A DNA stretch of 64,000 bases from JANXQZ01 sp038225555. Lineage in GTDB: Bacteria; Acidobacteriota; Terriglobia; Bryobacterales; Bryobacteraceae. The notes beneath the pieces are model-generated. The model was given only the letters and a program-made list of their open reading frames with translations. It made no database searches and was not told where the DNA came from. Shown here one piece after another: positions 36,056 to 45,223 of this stretch. The stretch is taken from positions 36,889 through 100,888 of the forward strand of contig JBBRRB010000019.1 in NCBI GenBank assembly GCA_038225555.1. Reading direction: 5' to 3'. Position 1 is the stretch's first letter. Every line of letters begins with the position of its first letter. The translations under genes were made by a program, and so were the position numbers.

Positions 36056-36095
36056 GAAATCCGCCAGCGAGGCTTGGTTATCGCTGGCGGATTTC
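36056..36095 (+). terminator. Terminator hairpin after the TonB receptor
   Basis: A perfect 15-base inverted repeat (GAAATCCGCCAGCGA pairing with TCGCTGGCGGATTTC) around a 10-base loop begins 34 bases after the receptor's stop codon and is followed by a T-rich stretch. The position and strength suit a transcription terminator. Confidence 0.7.
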
Positions 36096-36239
36096 TGATT
36101 TTCTGCGCCGGGGTCTCCACAGTGCAGTTGCAGTGCGCAACCTGCGATCCAAACATCGCCGCCAGCTTAGCCAAGACTGGAATGCCCAGTCCTTCTACAA
36201 TCCGGATACGCGCATTGTCCCCTGCATGAAAAGTCCGCC

Positions 36240-36477
36240 ACCTGCATCCAATTCCGGGTGGACGCATTCAGCCTGTTCAACCATCCGAAATCACGGGCCT
36301 GAGCACAACTCTGAACTTCACCTCTTACCCCAATCCCGTGCTTGCCAACAACGCAACGCCGTATAATTCGGCGGCCAGTTGGTGAACGTGACCGGATTCG
36401 GGGCGGTTACGGTTCCATCTCCGGGCAATGCCGGATCGGCCCGCATTCTGCAAACTCTGATCAGGATTCAGTTCTAG
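36240..36477 (+). pseudogene. Frameshifted C-terminal remnant of a second TonB-dependent receptor
   Basis: Three successive reading frames together spell the end of an Oar-like receptor. Frame one from 36240: IQFRVDAFSLFNHPK. After a shift: ITGLSTTLNFTSYPNP and LANNATPYNS. After a second shift: LVNVTGFGAVTVPSPGNAG then SARILQTLIRIQF and the stop at 36475-36477. The intact neighbour ends with the parallel FQFRVDAFNVFNHTNFSGY and SRILQTVIRVTF, so this is the tail of a second, different copy that has decayed. Bases 36096-36239 hold no sequence I can assign. Confidence 0.8.
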
Positions 36478-36487
36478 TTGATTTGCT

Positions 36488-36521
36488 AAGCAGGGCAGCC
36501 AAGTTGGGTCGCCCTGCTTTT
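36488..36521. terminator. Bidirectional-type hairpin between the receptor remnant and the next gene
   Basis: AAGCAGGGC pairs with GCCCTGCTT (9 bases, with further pairing inside the loop) and is followed by TTT on the plus strand. It begins 11 bases after the receptor remnant stops and lies 12 bases beyond the stop of the minus-strand gene at 36533, so it could serve both directions. Confidence 0.55.
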
Positions 36522-36532
36522 AGACGCTGGAC

Positions 36533-37378
36533 TTACTGAACGGGGAGCAGCACCGTTTGGCTGTCGGCGTATTTCGACAATATTGTCAGCTTCAGATCAC
36601 CCGCAGGCAGATCTGTGGGAAGCTGCATGTTGATCTGGTAGAGTCCGACGAAGCCTGGCGCCAGACCAGAGAACGACAGCCTAGCATCCTCGCCCGCGAC
36701 GACTACTCGGAACGGTTCTTTGGTGTTCGCAGGCGGGTTGGATGGAGCGCCCAAACCATCCGGGATGAAACGGTCCACAGGCCCGAGACCGGTCGTATAC
36801 AGTATGATCACCTCTCCTAGGAAGGCAGGATTGTCGGGTCCGACCAGCGAGTAATCGCGACTGTGCAGTGCGACCGCGTAAAGCCGTCCATATTTCGGAT
36901 AAGCAAAGATCCCTGGATCTTCAGTGAATGAGTCCACAAATTGCTCTGCCACTTGGCGACCGTAATCGAAGACTTGCACGTCTGCTGCACCCTGGCCGGT
37001 GTCCGTTCCCCACGGGACTTGGAAGCTGATCTGATCTTGGCCGTCAACATAGGCCACGCTGAACATGGGGGCTGGCACTCCATTCACTCGCACTGACACA
37101 TTGGCGAGGACCAAAGGAAACGGGTTGGTGCCTGCGGAGACAATGCCGGTTACATCGCTTAGGTTGGTTCCGAACACCGTGGCCAGACCGCCTGGACTAA
37201 CTCCTGGAAGAAAACTTGCGGCATTTACGACTACAGTTCCGCTGCCCGAGCGGGTTGCTTGCCGCGCGGCTTCCTTTGCCGGAAAATATTGCTCCTTTAC
37301 TTTGGGAGTTGCGGCCCCCGCTGAACAGGCCAAGATCAAGCCAACACTAAGAAACTTAATGGCTTTTCCAAAAAACAT
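36533..37378 (-). CDS. Small exported protein consisting mainly of the Solibacter C-terminal domain
   Basis: 281 residues. The start at 37378 (MFFGKAIKFLSVGLILACSAGAA) has a GGAGG ribosome site 8 bases upstream and gives a signal peptide; an ILAC sequence could be a lipobox, though not a perfect one. From about residue 50 almost the whole protein is the TIGR03437-like domain: VVNAASFLPGVSPGGLATVF, VRVNGVPAPMFSVAYVDGQD, QISFQVPWG, GEVIILYTTGLGPVD, and FSGLAPGFVGLYQINMQLP. It has no large N-terminal passenger, unlike the other two members here. Role unknown; probably surface or periplasmic. Confidence 0.75.
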   Translation of the reverse strand: MFFGKAIKFLSVGLILACSAGAATPKVKEQYFPAKEAARQATRSGSGTVVVNAASFLPGVSPGGLATVFGTNLSDVTGIVSAGTNPFPLVLANVSVRVNGVPAPMFSVAYVDGQDQISFQVPWGTDTGQGAADVQVFDYGRQVAEQFVDSFTEDPGIFAYPKYGRLYAVALHSRDYSLVGPDNPAFLGEVIILYTTGLGPVDRFIPDGLGAPSNPPANTKEPFRVVVAGEDARLSFSGLAPGFVGLYQINMQLPTDLPAGDLKLTILSKYADSQTVLLPVQ

Positions 37379-37495
37379 ACGAAGATCCTCCAGATATTCA
37401 GCAAACGTGTGTGCAAGCGAACTTCCGTTTGTGCCCGAATCCATCTGGTCGATCTGGGATAATCGAATGAGGACAGGCTCCCTGCCTCATTCCCC

Positions 37496-40285
37496 TTGGA
37501 AGATTCAATCCTGATCCGTGGTGCGCGAGTCCACAACTTAAAAGACGTTACTCTCGCGATTCCGCACAACCTGCTCACGGTAGTTACCGGCGTCTCAGGC
37601 TCCGGCAAATCGTCGCTCGTCTTCGATACCATCTACGCCGAAGGCCAGCGGCGCTACGTTGAATCTCTCTCCTCGTATGCTCGCCAGTTCCTGGAGCGCA
37701 TGGAAAAGCCAGACGTCGACGAGATTCTGGGCATCGCTCCGCCCATAGCGATCCGTCAGAAGAACACGACGCGCAATCCTCGATCCACGGTCGCCACGTC
37801 CACCGAGGTGTACGATTTTCTTCGTCTCCTGATGGCGCGCGTGGGCCGCAGCTACTGCCCGAAGTGCGGCGATCGAGTGGAGCGCGATACGGTGGATCAA
37901 GTCGCGCAACAGATGCTCCGCCAGCCAGAAGGCTCGCGTTGGTACGCGCTGTTTCCCATCAAGCATCACGAGAAATCCGAAGCGCTTCGCGATCATCTTT
38001 TCGAACTTCGAAAGAAGGGTTTTAATCGTCTGTTCCAGAACGGGCGAATGTTTGAATTTTCCACTCCTGAATCGCTACTCGAGATTGATTTTGATCAGCC
38101 CCTCTTCGGATTAGTGGACCGCCTGGTCATCTCTCCCGAGTTGCATCAACGCATCGTGGATGCCATCGAAATTTGCTATCGGGAAGCGGGAGAGGTGCTC
38201 TTCGAGATGGCGAGCGGCGAAGAAGCGCTCCGTTTCAGCGAGCGCTTCGAGTGCAAGCGGGATGGCACTGAAATGGCGATCCCCGAGCCGGGACTTTTCA
38301 GTTTCAACAATCCCATGGGTGCTTGTCCGAGGTGCCAAGGCTTTGGGAACACCATCGACTACGACATGGATCTTGTGGTCCCAAACGCCGGGCTCTCGAT
38401 CGACGAAGGCGCCGTGGATCCTTGGACCAAGCCGCAGTACTCGTACTATGCCGAGGATGTGTTTCGCAAAGCTTCGCGCGGAAAGGTCCGGCTGAATGTG
38501 CCTTTTTGCGATCTGAGGCCCGAAGAGCGAGCGTTCGTGTTCGATCATGTGCAGCGTTTCTTCGCCGACGTGGAAACGAAGAAGTACAAGGTGCATGTTC
38601 GTGTTTTCATGAGCCGATACCGAGGCTATGCGCGGTGTCCGGATTGCAAGGGGTCGCGCCTTCGTGCTGCGGCGTTGAACGTGCGCATCGGCGAGCGCAC
38701 CATGGCCGAAGTGGTCAAGCTCAACATCGCGAAGGCTTACGCTTTCTTCGAATCGCCGGAACTCGCGCCGGAAGAGCGTGCCATCGCCGATAAAATCTTG
38801 GTGGAGATCCGGCAACGTCTCAAGTTTCTGAACGATGTCGGGCTCGATTACCTGACTCTGGATCGTCTGTCCTCCACGCTCTCGGGCGGCGAGGCGCAAC
38901 GGATTCAACTGGCCACCTGCCTGGGGTCGCGGCTCGTGGGAGCCTGCTATGTGCTGGACGAGCCATCCATCGGGCTGCACAGCCGGGATACGGGACGCCT
39001 GATTCGCATCCTCGAAGAGCTGCGCGATCTAGGGAACACGATCGTGGTTGTAGAGCACGACTCGGATGTGATGCGTTCAGCCGATCATATTGTGGACATG
39101 GGTCCGGGAGCCGGCGAACTAGGCGGGCGCGTCATTTTCGAGGGTTCGTTTCCGAAGATGATGGAGGACGGCGCGAGTTCGCTGACAGCTCGCTACCTCA
39201 AAGGCGACCTCAAAACTGCCCAGCTATCTTCCCGTCGCAAGGTGAATCCAAAGCGCGAAGTGCGGTTTTTTGGAGCGCGCCTGCACAATTTAAAGAACGT
39301 GGACGTATCCATTCCGCTCAACATGATGGTGGCCGTCACGGGGGTTTCGGGCTCGGGCAAATCGACTCTGGTCCACGACATCATTTACAAGGCGCTGGAA
39401 CGCAGGCTGCGCAAGGACGAGCCGAAAAAGCAACCCGAGGGCTTTGAAGAGGCCCCCGAAAAGGTGACCTGCAGCCGCGTGGAGCGCGCCGAGTTGCTGA
39501 AGCAAGTGGTCCTGGTGGATCAGTCGCCCATCGGCCGCACTCCGCGCTCGAATCCCATCACTTACATCAAGGCGTTCGATCAGATTCGAGATCTATTCGC
39601 CGCCACCAAGGAAGCCGAGAAGCGCGGCTACAACTCCGGAGCATTCTCGTTCAACGTGCCGGGCGGGCGTTGCGAGACTTGCCAGGGCGATGGAACCGTG
39701 ACGGTGGAGATGCAGTTTTTAGCAGATGTGGAACTGATTTGCGAGGAGTGCAAAGGCACCCGCTTCAAGAGCAGCGTGCTGGAGATTCGATACAAGGGTC
39801 TGAATGTCCACGAGGTGCTCCAGCTAACCGTGAAGGAAGCGCTGGCGTTTTTCTCGGAGGTTCCTCGGCTGGTCACGAAGCTGAAGGTTCTCTCCGATGT
39901 AGGCTTGGGATATTTGCGGCTGGGCCAATCAGCAACCACGCTGAGCGGTGGAGAAGCCCAGCGAGTAAAGCTTGCCTCGCATCTTGCCCATGCGAGTTGC
40001 GAAGGAACGCTTTATATCTTTGACGAGCCCACTACCGGGCTGCACTTCGACGACATCGCCAAGCTCCTGGATGCGTTTCAGCGGTTAATTCACAATGGCG
40101 GCAGCATTCTTATCATCGAGCACAACATGGACGTGATCCGGAGCGCCGATTGGGTGATCGATCTCGGCCCGGAAGGTGGCGAGGCGGGCGGTAAGATCGT
40201 CGCCCAAGGGACTCCCGAGCACATTGCCGCCACGAAGAATTCGTATACCGGGGGCTATCTGATCTCGGCGCTCAAAAACGGATAG
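37496..40285 (+). CDS. uvrA: UvrABC nucleotide excision repair ATPase subunit A
   Basis: 929 residues. UvrA recognises bulky DNA damage as a dimer and loads UvrB. Both ABC ATPase halves are complete: Walker A in VTGVSGSGKSSLVFDTIYAE and again in VTGVSGSGKSTLVHDIIYKA, signature LSGGEAQRIQLAT and LSGGEAQRVKLAS, Walker B in CYVLDEPSIGLH and LYIFDEPTTGLHFDD. Zinc-binding cysteine pairs are seen (YCPKCGDRV, CPRCQGFG, CPDCKGSR, CETCQGDG, CEECKGTR). The start is a TTG at 37496 giving LEDSILIRGARVHNLK. Its 3' end overlaps the convergent DUF192 gene by 14 bases. Confidence 0.97.
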   Translation: MEDSILIRGARVHNLKDVTLAIPHNLLTVVTGVSGSGKSSLVFDTIYAEGQRRYVESLSSYARQFLERMEKPDVDEILGIAPPIAIRQKNTTRNPRSTVATSTEVYDFLRLLMARVGRSYCPKCGDRVERDTVDQVAQQMLRQPEGSRWYALFPIKHHEKSEALRDHLFELRKKGFNRLFQNGRMFEFSTPESLLEIDFDQPLFGLVDRLVISPELHQRIVDAIEICYREAGEVLFEMASGEEALRFSERFECKRDGTEMAIPEPGLFSFNNPMGACPRCQGFGNTIDYDMDLVVPNAGLSIDEGAVDPWTKPQYSYYAEDVFRKASRGKVRLNVPFCDLRPEERAFVFDHVQRFFADVETKKYKVHVRVFMSRYRGYARCPDCKGSRLRAAALNVRIGERTMAEVVKLNIAKAYAFFESPELAPEERAIADKILVEIRQRLKFLNDVGLDYLTLDRLSSTLSGGEAQRIQLATCLGSRLVGACYVLDEPSIGLHSRDTGRLIRILEELRDLGNTIVVVEHDSDVMRSADHIVDMGPGAGELGGRVIFEGSFPKMMEDGASSLTARYLKGDLKTAQLSSRRKVNPKREVRFFGARLHNLKNVDVSIPLNMMVAVTGVSGSGKSTLVHDIIYKALERRLRKDEPKKQPEGFEEAPEKVTCSRVERAELLKQVVLVDQSPIGRTPRSNPITYIKAFDQIRDLFAATKEAEKRGYNSGAFSFNVPGGRCETCQGDGTVTVEMQFLADVELICEECKGTRFKSSVLEIRYKGLNVHEVLQLTVKEALAFFSEVPRLVTKLKVLSDVGLGYLRLGQSATTLSGGEAQRVKLASHLAHASCEGTLYIFDEPTTGLHFDDIAKLLDAFQRLIHNGGSILIIEHNMDVIRSADWVIDLGPEGGEAGGKIVAQGTPEHIAATKNSYTGGYLISALKNG

Positions 40286-40718
40286 AGTCGCCTATCTGCA
40301 GGCCGTATTTTTTGGCCATGCCTCCACCCAGTTCGAGAACATACTGCGATATTTCATGGCCGCCGTAGTGGGCACATTTGCTGGCTTCGGTCTTGCACGG
40401 CTGGGCGTCGGCGATGATCTCGACAATGTGCTTCGACGAATCCATCCAGATAATGTCGAGCGGGATCAGGGTTTGAAACATCCAATAACTGAAGCTGCCT
40501 GGCCCCCTATGGATGAAGAGCATCCCGTGATCGGGTGCGCTGGACGAGCGAAACATCATCCCGCGCAGCATGTCGGTAGCATCGAACATGGCTTCCGCGC
40601 GGATGACTTGGCCGCCCGGCAGGGTGACATCCTGCGTATGGATGTCTTCGACGGTGGAGGGTTTGGTTCCTGCGCACGCGCATAGCAAGAGAGCCGGAAT
40701 GAGAGCAAAATGCCGCAT
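40272..40718 (-). CDS. DUF192-family lipoprotein
   Basis: 148 residues. The N-terminus MRHFALIPALLLCACAG carries a lipobox (LCAC), so it is probably a lipid-anchored periplasmic protein. The rest is a DUF192 domain with its usual blocks TDMLRGMMFRSS, GMLFIHRGPGSFSYWM, PLDIIWMDSSKHIVEI and the closing YVLELGGGMAKKYGL. The function of this family is not established. It is convergent with uvrA and its start is 8 bases from the divergent ubiA-like gene. Confidence 0.85.
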   Translation of the reverse strand: MRHFALIPALLLCACAGTKPSTVEDIHTQDVTLPGGQVIRAEAMFDATDMLRGMMFRSSSAPDHGMLFIHRGPGSFSYWMFQTLIPLDIIWMDSSKHIVEIIADAQPCKTEASKCAHYGGHEISQYVLELGGGMAKKYGLQIGDSIRF

Positions 40719-40726
40719 GAACTAAA

Positions 40727-41635
40727 ATGGTAATCGAACCCGCAAGAAAGATGCTCTGGAATCGATTTCGCCTCAGTCTGGAGATGATCAAGTTTGAACA
40801 CTCGGTGTTCGCGTTGCCCTTCGCGCTTACGGGGGCGCTCCTGGCTTTTCGCGAAGTCCACGCGGGCTTCACATTTGCTGCGGCGAAGGTGCTCTGGATT
40901 GTGGTAGCAATGATCGGAGCGCGGTCCGCTGCCATGGCGTTCAATCGGCTCTTGGATGCGGAGATCGATGGCAAGAATCCGCGCACCCGCATGCGCCATC
41001 TTCCAGCGGGGCTGCTCAGTTCCAGTTTCGCCGCTTGGTTCGTAGCAGGATCCGCGTTGGTGTTCCTGCTGGCGGCTTGGCAATTGAATGCGTTGTGCCT
41101 GATGCTGGCTCCCGTGGCATTGGCGATCGTGCTTTTCTATTCGTATACGAAGCGGTTTACGTCGCTGTCGCATCTCGTGCTCGGCTTCGCTTTGGGAATC
41201 GCGCCTGCGGCCGCTTGGATCGCGGTCACGGGATCGCTGGATCCGCGCATTCTTTGGATGACGGCGGCGGTCACTTTCTGGACGGCAGGATTCGATGTCA
41301 TCTATTCATGTCAAGATCACGAGTTCGATGGCAACGAGGGGCTGTTCAGTATTCCTCGGCGATACGGGATCGGCGGAGCGCTTTGGATCGCGCGGGGCTT
41401 GCACGCGCTGATGGTGATTTGTCTGGTCGAGCTAGTGTCGAATTTTGGGCTGGGATGGCTGAGCGTCGGCGGGATTCTGGCTGTTGTTGCTCTTTTGGTG
41501 TACGAGCACAGCCTTGTAAAGCCCGACGATTTGACCCGCATCAATGCGGCGTTTTTCACGGTGAACGGTTACGTGAGCGTGTTATTCTTCGTGTTCTGGG
41601 CGGCCGATATCTATCTGCTGCGGGTAAAGGTTTAA
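40727..41635 (+). CDS. UbiA-family prenyltransferase, probably of the menaquinone (futalosine) route
   Basis: 302 residues with about eight membrane helices. The two Asp-rich motifs of UbiA enzymes are present: NRLLDAEIDGKNPRTRMR (first, binding the prenyl diphosphate with Mg) and DVIYSCQDHEFDGNEGLFSI (second). Such enzymes attach a polyprenyl chain to an aromatic acid. Because aminofutalosine synthase (mqnE) follows after 2 bases, this is likely the MqnP-type enzyme of the futalosine pathway rather than ubiquinone UbiA. That choice is inference from context. Confidence 0.88.
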   Translation: MVIEPARKMLWNRFRLSLEMIKFEHSVFALPFALTGALLAFREVHAGFTFAAAKVLWIVVAMIGARSAAMAFNRLLDAEIDGKNPRTRMRHLPAGLLSSSFAAWFVAGSALVFLLAAWQLNALCLMLAPVALAIVLFYSYTKRFTSLSHLVLGFALGIAPAAAWIAVTGSLDPRILWMTAAVTFWTAGFDVIYSCQDHEFDGNEGLFSIPRRYGIGGALWIARGLHALMVICLVELVSNFGLGWLSVGGILAVVALLVYEHSLVKPDDLTRINAAFFTVNGYVSVLFFVFWAADIYLLRVKV

Positions 41636-41637
41636 CT

Positions 41638-42756
41638 ATGCAGACGTTTTTTGAAGATCAGCGGCTTGGGTTAATTGCCGATAAGGTTAAGGCGGGAACG
41701 CGTCTGGATTTCCAGGATGGGGTGACGCTCTACCGCACGTCGGACATCTTGGGTGTCGGCTATCTAGCAAATATCGTTCGTGAACGAAAGAACGGCAATG
41801 TCACTTACTTCAATGTGAACCGCCACATCAATCCGACGGATGTCTGCGTGGCGAGTTGCAAGCTGTGCGCTTTTGGCAAGCATAAGAAAGACCCGAAGGC
41901 TTACACTTGGTCGCTGGAAGAGATTTGGCACCGGGCTGCCGAGGGTTGGACGGAAGCGATCACGGAGTTTCACATCGTGGGAGGCCTGCATCCGGAGTTG
42001 ACTCTGGACTGGTACTGCGAGATGCTGCGCGGCCTGAAAAAGCGTTTCCCTGAAGTGCATCTCAAAGCTTTGACAATGGTGGAAATAGGCTATTTGTCAC
42101 AGAGAGCTAAACTGTCGATCCGAGAGACCTTTCTAAAACTGATGGATGCAGGCTTGGATTCTCTTCCTGGCGGCGGCGCGGAGATCTTCAATGAACGAGT
42201 CCGACGGATTATTTGCGATCACAAGATTGACGGGGATCAGTGGATTGACGTTGCCCGGACCGCTCACAAGCTAGGCTTGCGATCCAACTGCACAATGCTC
42301 TACGGCCATATTGAGACCGAAGAGGATCGGGTGCACCACTTTATGAAGCTGCGGGCGTTGCAAGACGAGACCGGCGGTTTTCAGACTTTTATCCCGCTGG
42401 CGTTCCATCCGGAGAACACGGCTTTGCATCATGTTCCTAAAACGAGCGGTTTCGATGATCTGCGTGCCATCGCGGTTTCGCGGCTGATGCTCGACAACAT
42501 CGATCACATCAAGGCGTACTGGATTATGATGTCGCCCGGAGTGGCGCAGATCGCTTTGCGCTTTGGCGCCGACGACCTTGATGGAACCGTCGTAGAGGAG
42601 AAAATCTACCACGACGCGGGTGCCACCACCAGCCAGTCACTACGGCGCGGCGATCTGTTGCGGCTGATCCGTGAAGCTGGCCGCGAGCCAGTGGAGCGAG
42701 ACACGTTGTATCATCCCGTGACTCGCACCGAGTCGGCGTTTACGGTATTGGTGTAG
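41638..42756 (+). CDS. mqnE: Aminofutalosine synthase (radical SAM)
   Basis: 372 residues. The radical SAM cysteines are in DVCVASCKLCAFGKHKKDP (Cx3Cx2C), and family blocks include FHIVGGLHPELTLDWYCEML, LKALTMVEIGYLSQRAK, DSLPGGGAEIFNERVRRIIC and FIPLAFHPENTALHHVP. It joins the enolpyruvyl-benzoate product of MqnA with adenosine from SAM, in menaquinone synthesis. The start at 41638 is 2 bases after the prenyltransferase stop. The related MqnC/CofH family is excluded by the overall motif set only tentatively. Its end overlaps the convergent next gene by 17 bases. Confidence 0.88.
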   Translation: MQTFFEDQRLGLIADKVKAGTRLDFQDGVTLYRTSDILGVGYLANIVRERKNGNVTYFNVNRHINPTDVCVASCKLCAFGKHKKDPKAYTWSLEEIWHRAAEGWTEAITEFHIVGGLHPELTLDWYCEMLRGLKKRFPEVHLKALTMVEIGYLSQRAKLSIRETFLKLMDAGLDSLPGGGAEIFNERVRRIICDHKIDGDQWIDVARTAHKLGLRSNCTMLYGHIETEEDRVHHFMKLRALQDETGGFQTFIPLAFHPENTALHHVPKTSGFDDLRAIAVSRLMLDNIDHIKAYWIMMSPGVAQIALRFGADDLDGTVVEEKIYHDAGATTSQSLRRGDLLRLIREAGREPVERDTLYHPVTRTESAFTVLV

Positions 42757-45193
42757 CGTTCGCTGCCATCGGAATCGAGATCGCATTACTAAGCACGCCG
42801 TTCACTCGAACCTGTAGTGTCGAGTCCACGATCTGTATTCGCATCGTGACGAGCCCAGTCTTCCCGGCCGCGGCACGGGACCAGTCCGCTTGCAGAACCT
42901 GACCACCAGAGAGTACATCCACTGGATCGGCGACCGCTGGTGCGGGATCAAAGGGGTAGAAGCCGTCAATCACCGGCGAGAGATACGGGCCGAATCCCGT
43001 CCCAAACACATTGATGCTTTCCCCCTGCGCAACTGGGTTATCAACGGTCACGGGAGTTCCATCCTGGTGGGTTGCGGTTGCGAAGAGCCCCGGCGCGTTG
43101 CGCGAGACCGAGAAGTCGCCGCTGACGTCAGGCTGACCCTGAGAATGAACTTGAAGAGTGTAATCTCCCGTCGTCAAGTCCGACGGAAGCTGGGCAACTA
43201 TCTGCTGCGCTGAAACGGATACCAGGGGCAATAGTCTATCCCCGACTGTGACGGTGACGTTGTCCAGAGTCTGTGCGAGCGGATTGGTCCGGCCCACTAC
43301 ACTATCTGGCGCAAGGCTTTCGCCAAAAATTGCGATCAAAGAACCGGGCGCTACCGTGGAACTCGGCGTATCTCCGGCCGCGTTCTTCACTCCCGCCGGC
43401 GCGATATATGGAATGCGATCCATCAGAGCCGTGATTGAGCGGGGACCCGACATGACGATCGATCCCATTGAATAAGTGCCGCTGAGATCTCCGCCCCATC
43501 GCCGAAACTTGAAGCCTGGTTTTGGATCCACGGAAACGCTGATTGAGGTATCGGCGGGGTAGAACATATCGGGAGACGCAGGATCCAGCACGAAAGCTGC
43601 TCCGTTCGCAGGATCCGAGCCAGTGGAGAGTCGATAAGAAGTGGCGTAACTGGCCGTCAACGTCTGAGTATCGGCATTGATCGTGTAAGTATGATCCGCA
43701 GCTCCGCCATCGGACCACGAGGCTAGGTCCAGGCGAGCGCTGTCTGAGAGTTGAATGGACAGCGGCACAGTAACGCGCACGGTGCTTCCATTTGCCTTGT
43801 CGACAGTGCACGGGCTCTGGCAATCCGCGCCGTCCACCTGGATTTTTTGTCCAGGCGGCGAAGTCTGAACCTGCACGCGACTCAGTCCATCATAAACGGC
43901 GATCATGCGGAATCCCGAATCGACCGCAGCTTGGTCCATCGTGACGGTTTGGACTGGATCCCCGCTGTTCGACCACCCTCGAAATGTAAACTTCCTTCCG
44001 CCAGCATCGGTCTGCTGCGCCGGAGCGCTGACCTGGTGGCTAGTATTGATGGCCCAGACGAAGTTATAGGCTGGCCAGTTGGTCCGACCGTCTACCGACA
44101 ACTTCAGACCGGGCGGAGTGGTCACAAAGCTAGCCTGAGCACCGCGCACGAATTTTACAAGAACCTTATCGGGTGAGTTAGTAATAAAGTCCGTCGTGTA
44201 GGCCGCATTTTGTCCCTGGCCGACGCCCCAGGAATCGAAAACCCAAATTTTGCCTACCAAGTCGACTTGCGGTGTAGGAGCACCCACCAAGTGGGTGGAT
44301 CCGGGAGCGAAATCGAAATCCCCGAAGCATAACGGTAGGATCGTGGGCGGTCCCAAAATCGGTAGGCTCTGATTGCCAGGACAGGTGACGCTCGGCGCAT
44401 CGGAGGTTGTTGTTACCACGGGTGTTCGATCTACGAAAACTTGCAATCCGAGCGGTGCAGTTTCAAAACGAACCCGTTTAGCGGGACTGAATCGCGGGAC
44501 CAGGGTCACCGGGCCATTCAGAACATAGGTGCGAAGGTATGCGTCAGGCGACCCCAGATTGCTCGACCAACCAAGGAAAACAAACCCTGGATACGGAAAC
44601 GCATTCAGAGTGAGCTTCGTACCTGCCGGAGCATAGATGATGGCGCTATTCCAATAACATTGGCCGCTGATGTAGACCAGTCCTACGCGAAGATCGGGAG
44701 GGGCGCTTCCAGGGGCACCACCGCAAGCGGCGGTCGGCGCTGGCGGAGCATCCAGAAAGTTAAGCAGAATCCGATAAGCTACTGTCACGTTCATCTTGAG
44801 AGAGCTGACGTTCGGATCCGCCGTGATGATTTGCGTGCCGTCGGAGCTTGGAAGCAGCAGGCCTTGATTGTCTGTCCAGGCAGTCAAAGTATAGGCGACA
44901 TCTCCGCTCGAGGAAATCTGAGAGAAGGCTGGCGCGGAAGGATCGGCGCTGGTCACCGGCGGAACTCCGCCATCCTGGACAAACCGGACGATGTGCTTGC
45001 TTCCCGCAGGCCATTGAAAGCTCGCAGCGCTGATGTACACGACGCCGTCTACCGAGAACCTCGCACCAGCCGGTTCCGAGAAAACTCTGAAGCTCACAGT
45101 GGAAGGAGACTGCGCGCGAACTGCTGGAATCAACAGAAAAGCAGCTAAAACGAGCAAAAGCCGATTTGAGTGCGAAAAAATGCTCACGCACAT
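42740..45193 (-). CDS. Large secreted protein with PEGA-like repeats and Solibacter C-terminal domain
   Basis: 817 residues with a signal peptide (LLLVLAAFLLIPAVRAQ). At least four PEGA-like repeats, small beta modules that bind or anchor surface components, are recognisable: VFSEPAGARFSVDGVVY, FETAPLGLQVFVDRTPV, FVTTPPGLKLSVDGR, and VQTSPPGQKIQVDGADC, each followed by a strand ending like VTVPLSI or HxVxF. From about residue 600 the TIGR03437-like domain is complete: GSLIAIFGESLAPDSVVG, VTVGDRLLPLVSVSAQQIVA, and ESINVFGTGFGPYLSPVIDG. A probable cell-surface or matrix protein of unknown function. Confidence 0.78.
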   Translation of the reverse strand: MCVSIFSHSNRLLLVLAAFLLIPAVRAQSPSTVSFRVFSEPAGARFSVDGVVYISAASFQWPAGSKHIVRFVQDGGVPPVTSADPSAPAFSQISSSGDVAYTLTAWTDNQGLLLPSSDGTQIITADPNVSSLKMNVTVAYRILLNFLDAPPAPTAACGGAPGSAPPDLRVGLVYISGQCYWNSAIIYAPAGTKLTLNAFPYPGFVFLGWSSNLGSPDAYLRTYVLNGPVTLVPRFSPAKRVRFETAPLGLQVFVDRTPVVTTTSDAPSVTCPGNQSLPILGPPTILPLCFGDFDFAPGSTHLVGAPTPQVDLVGKIWVFDSWGVGQGQNAAYTTDFITNSPDKVLVKFVRGAQASFVTTPPGLKLSVDGRTNWPAYNFVWAINTSHQVSAPAQQTDAGGRKFTFRGWSNSGDPVQTVTMDQAAVDSGFRMIAVYDGLSRVQVQTSPPGQKIQVDGADCQSPCTVDKANGSTVRVTVPLSIQLSDSARLDLASWSDGGAADHTYTINADTQTLTASYATSYRLSTGSDPANGAAFVLDPASPDMFYPADTSISVSVDPKPGFKFRRWGGDLSGTYSMGSIVMSGPRSITALMDRIPYIAPAGVKNAAGDTPSSTVAPGSLIAIFGESLAPDSVVGRTNPLAQTLDNVTVTVGDRLLPLVSVSAQQIVAQLPSDLTTGDYTLQVHSQGQPDVSGDFSVSRNAPGLFATATHQDGTPVTVDNPVAQGESINVFGTGFGPYLSPVIDGFYPFDPAPAVADPVDVLSGGQVLQADWSRAAAGKTGLVTMRIQIVDSTLQVRVNGVLSNAISIPMAANATPIP

Positions 45194-45223
45194 CAAATCG
45201 GCTGAATCAGGCGATTGCTTTAA

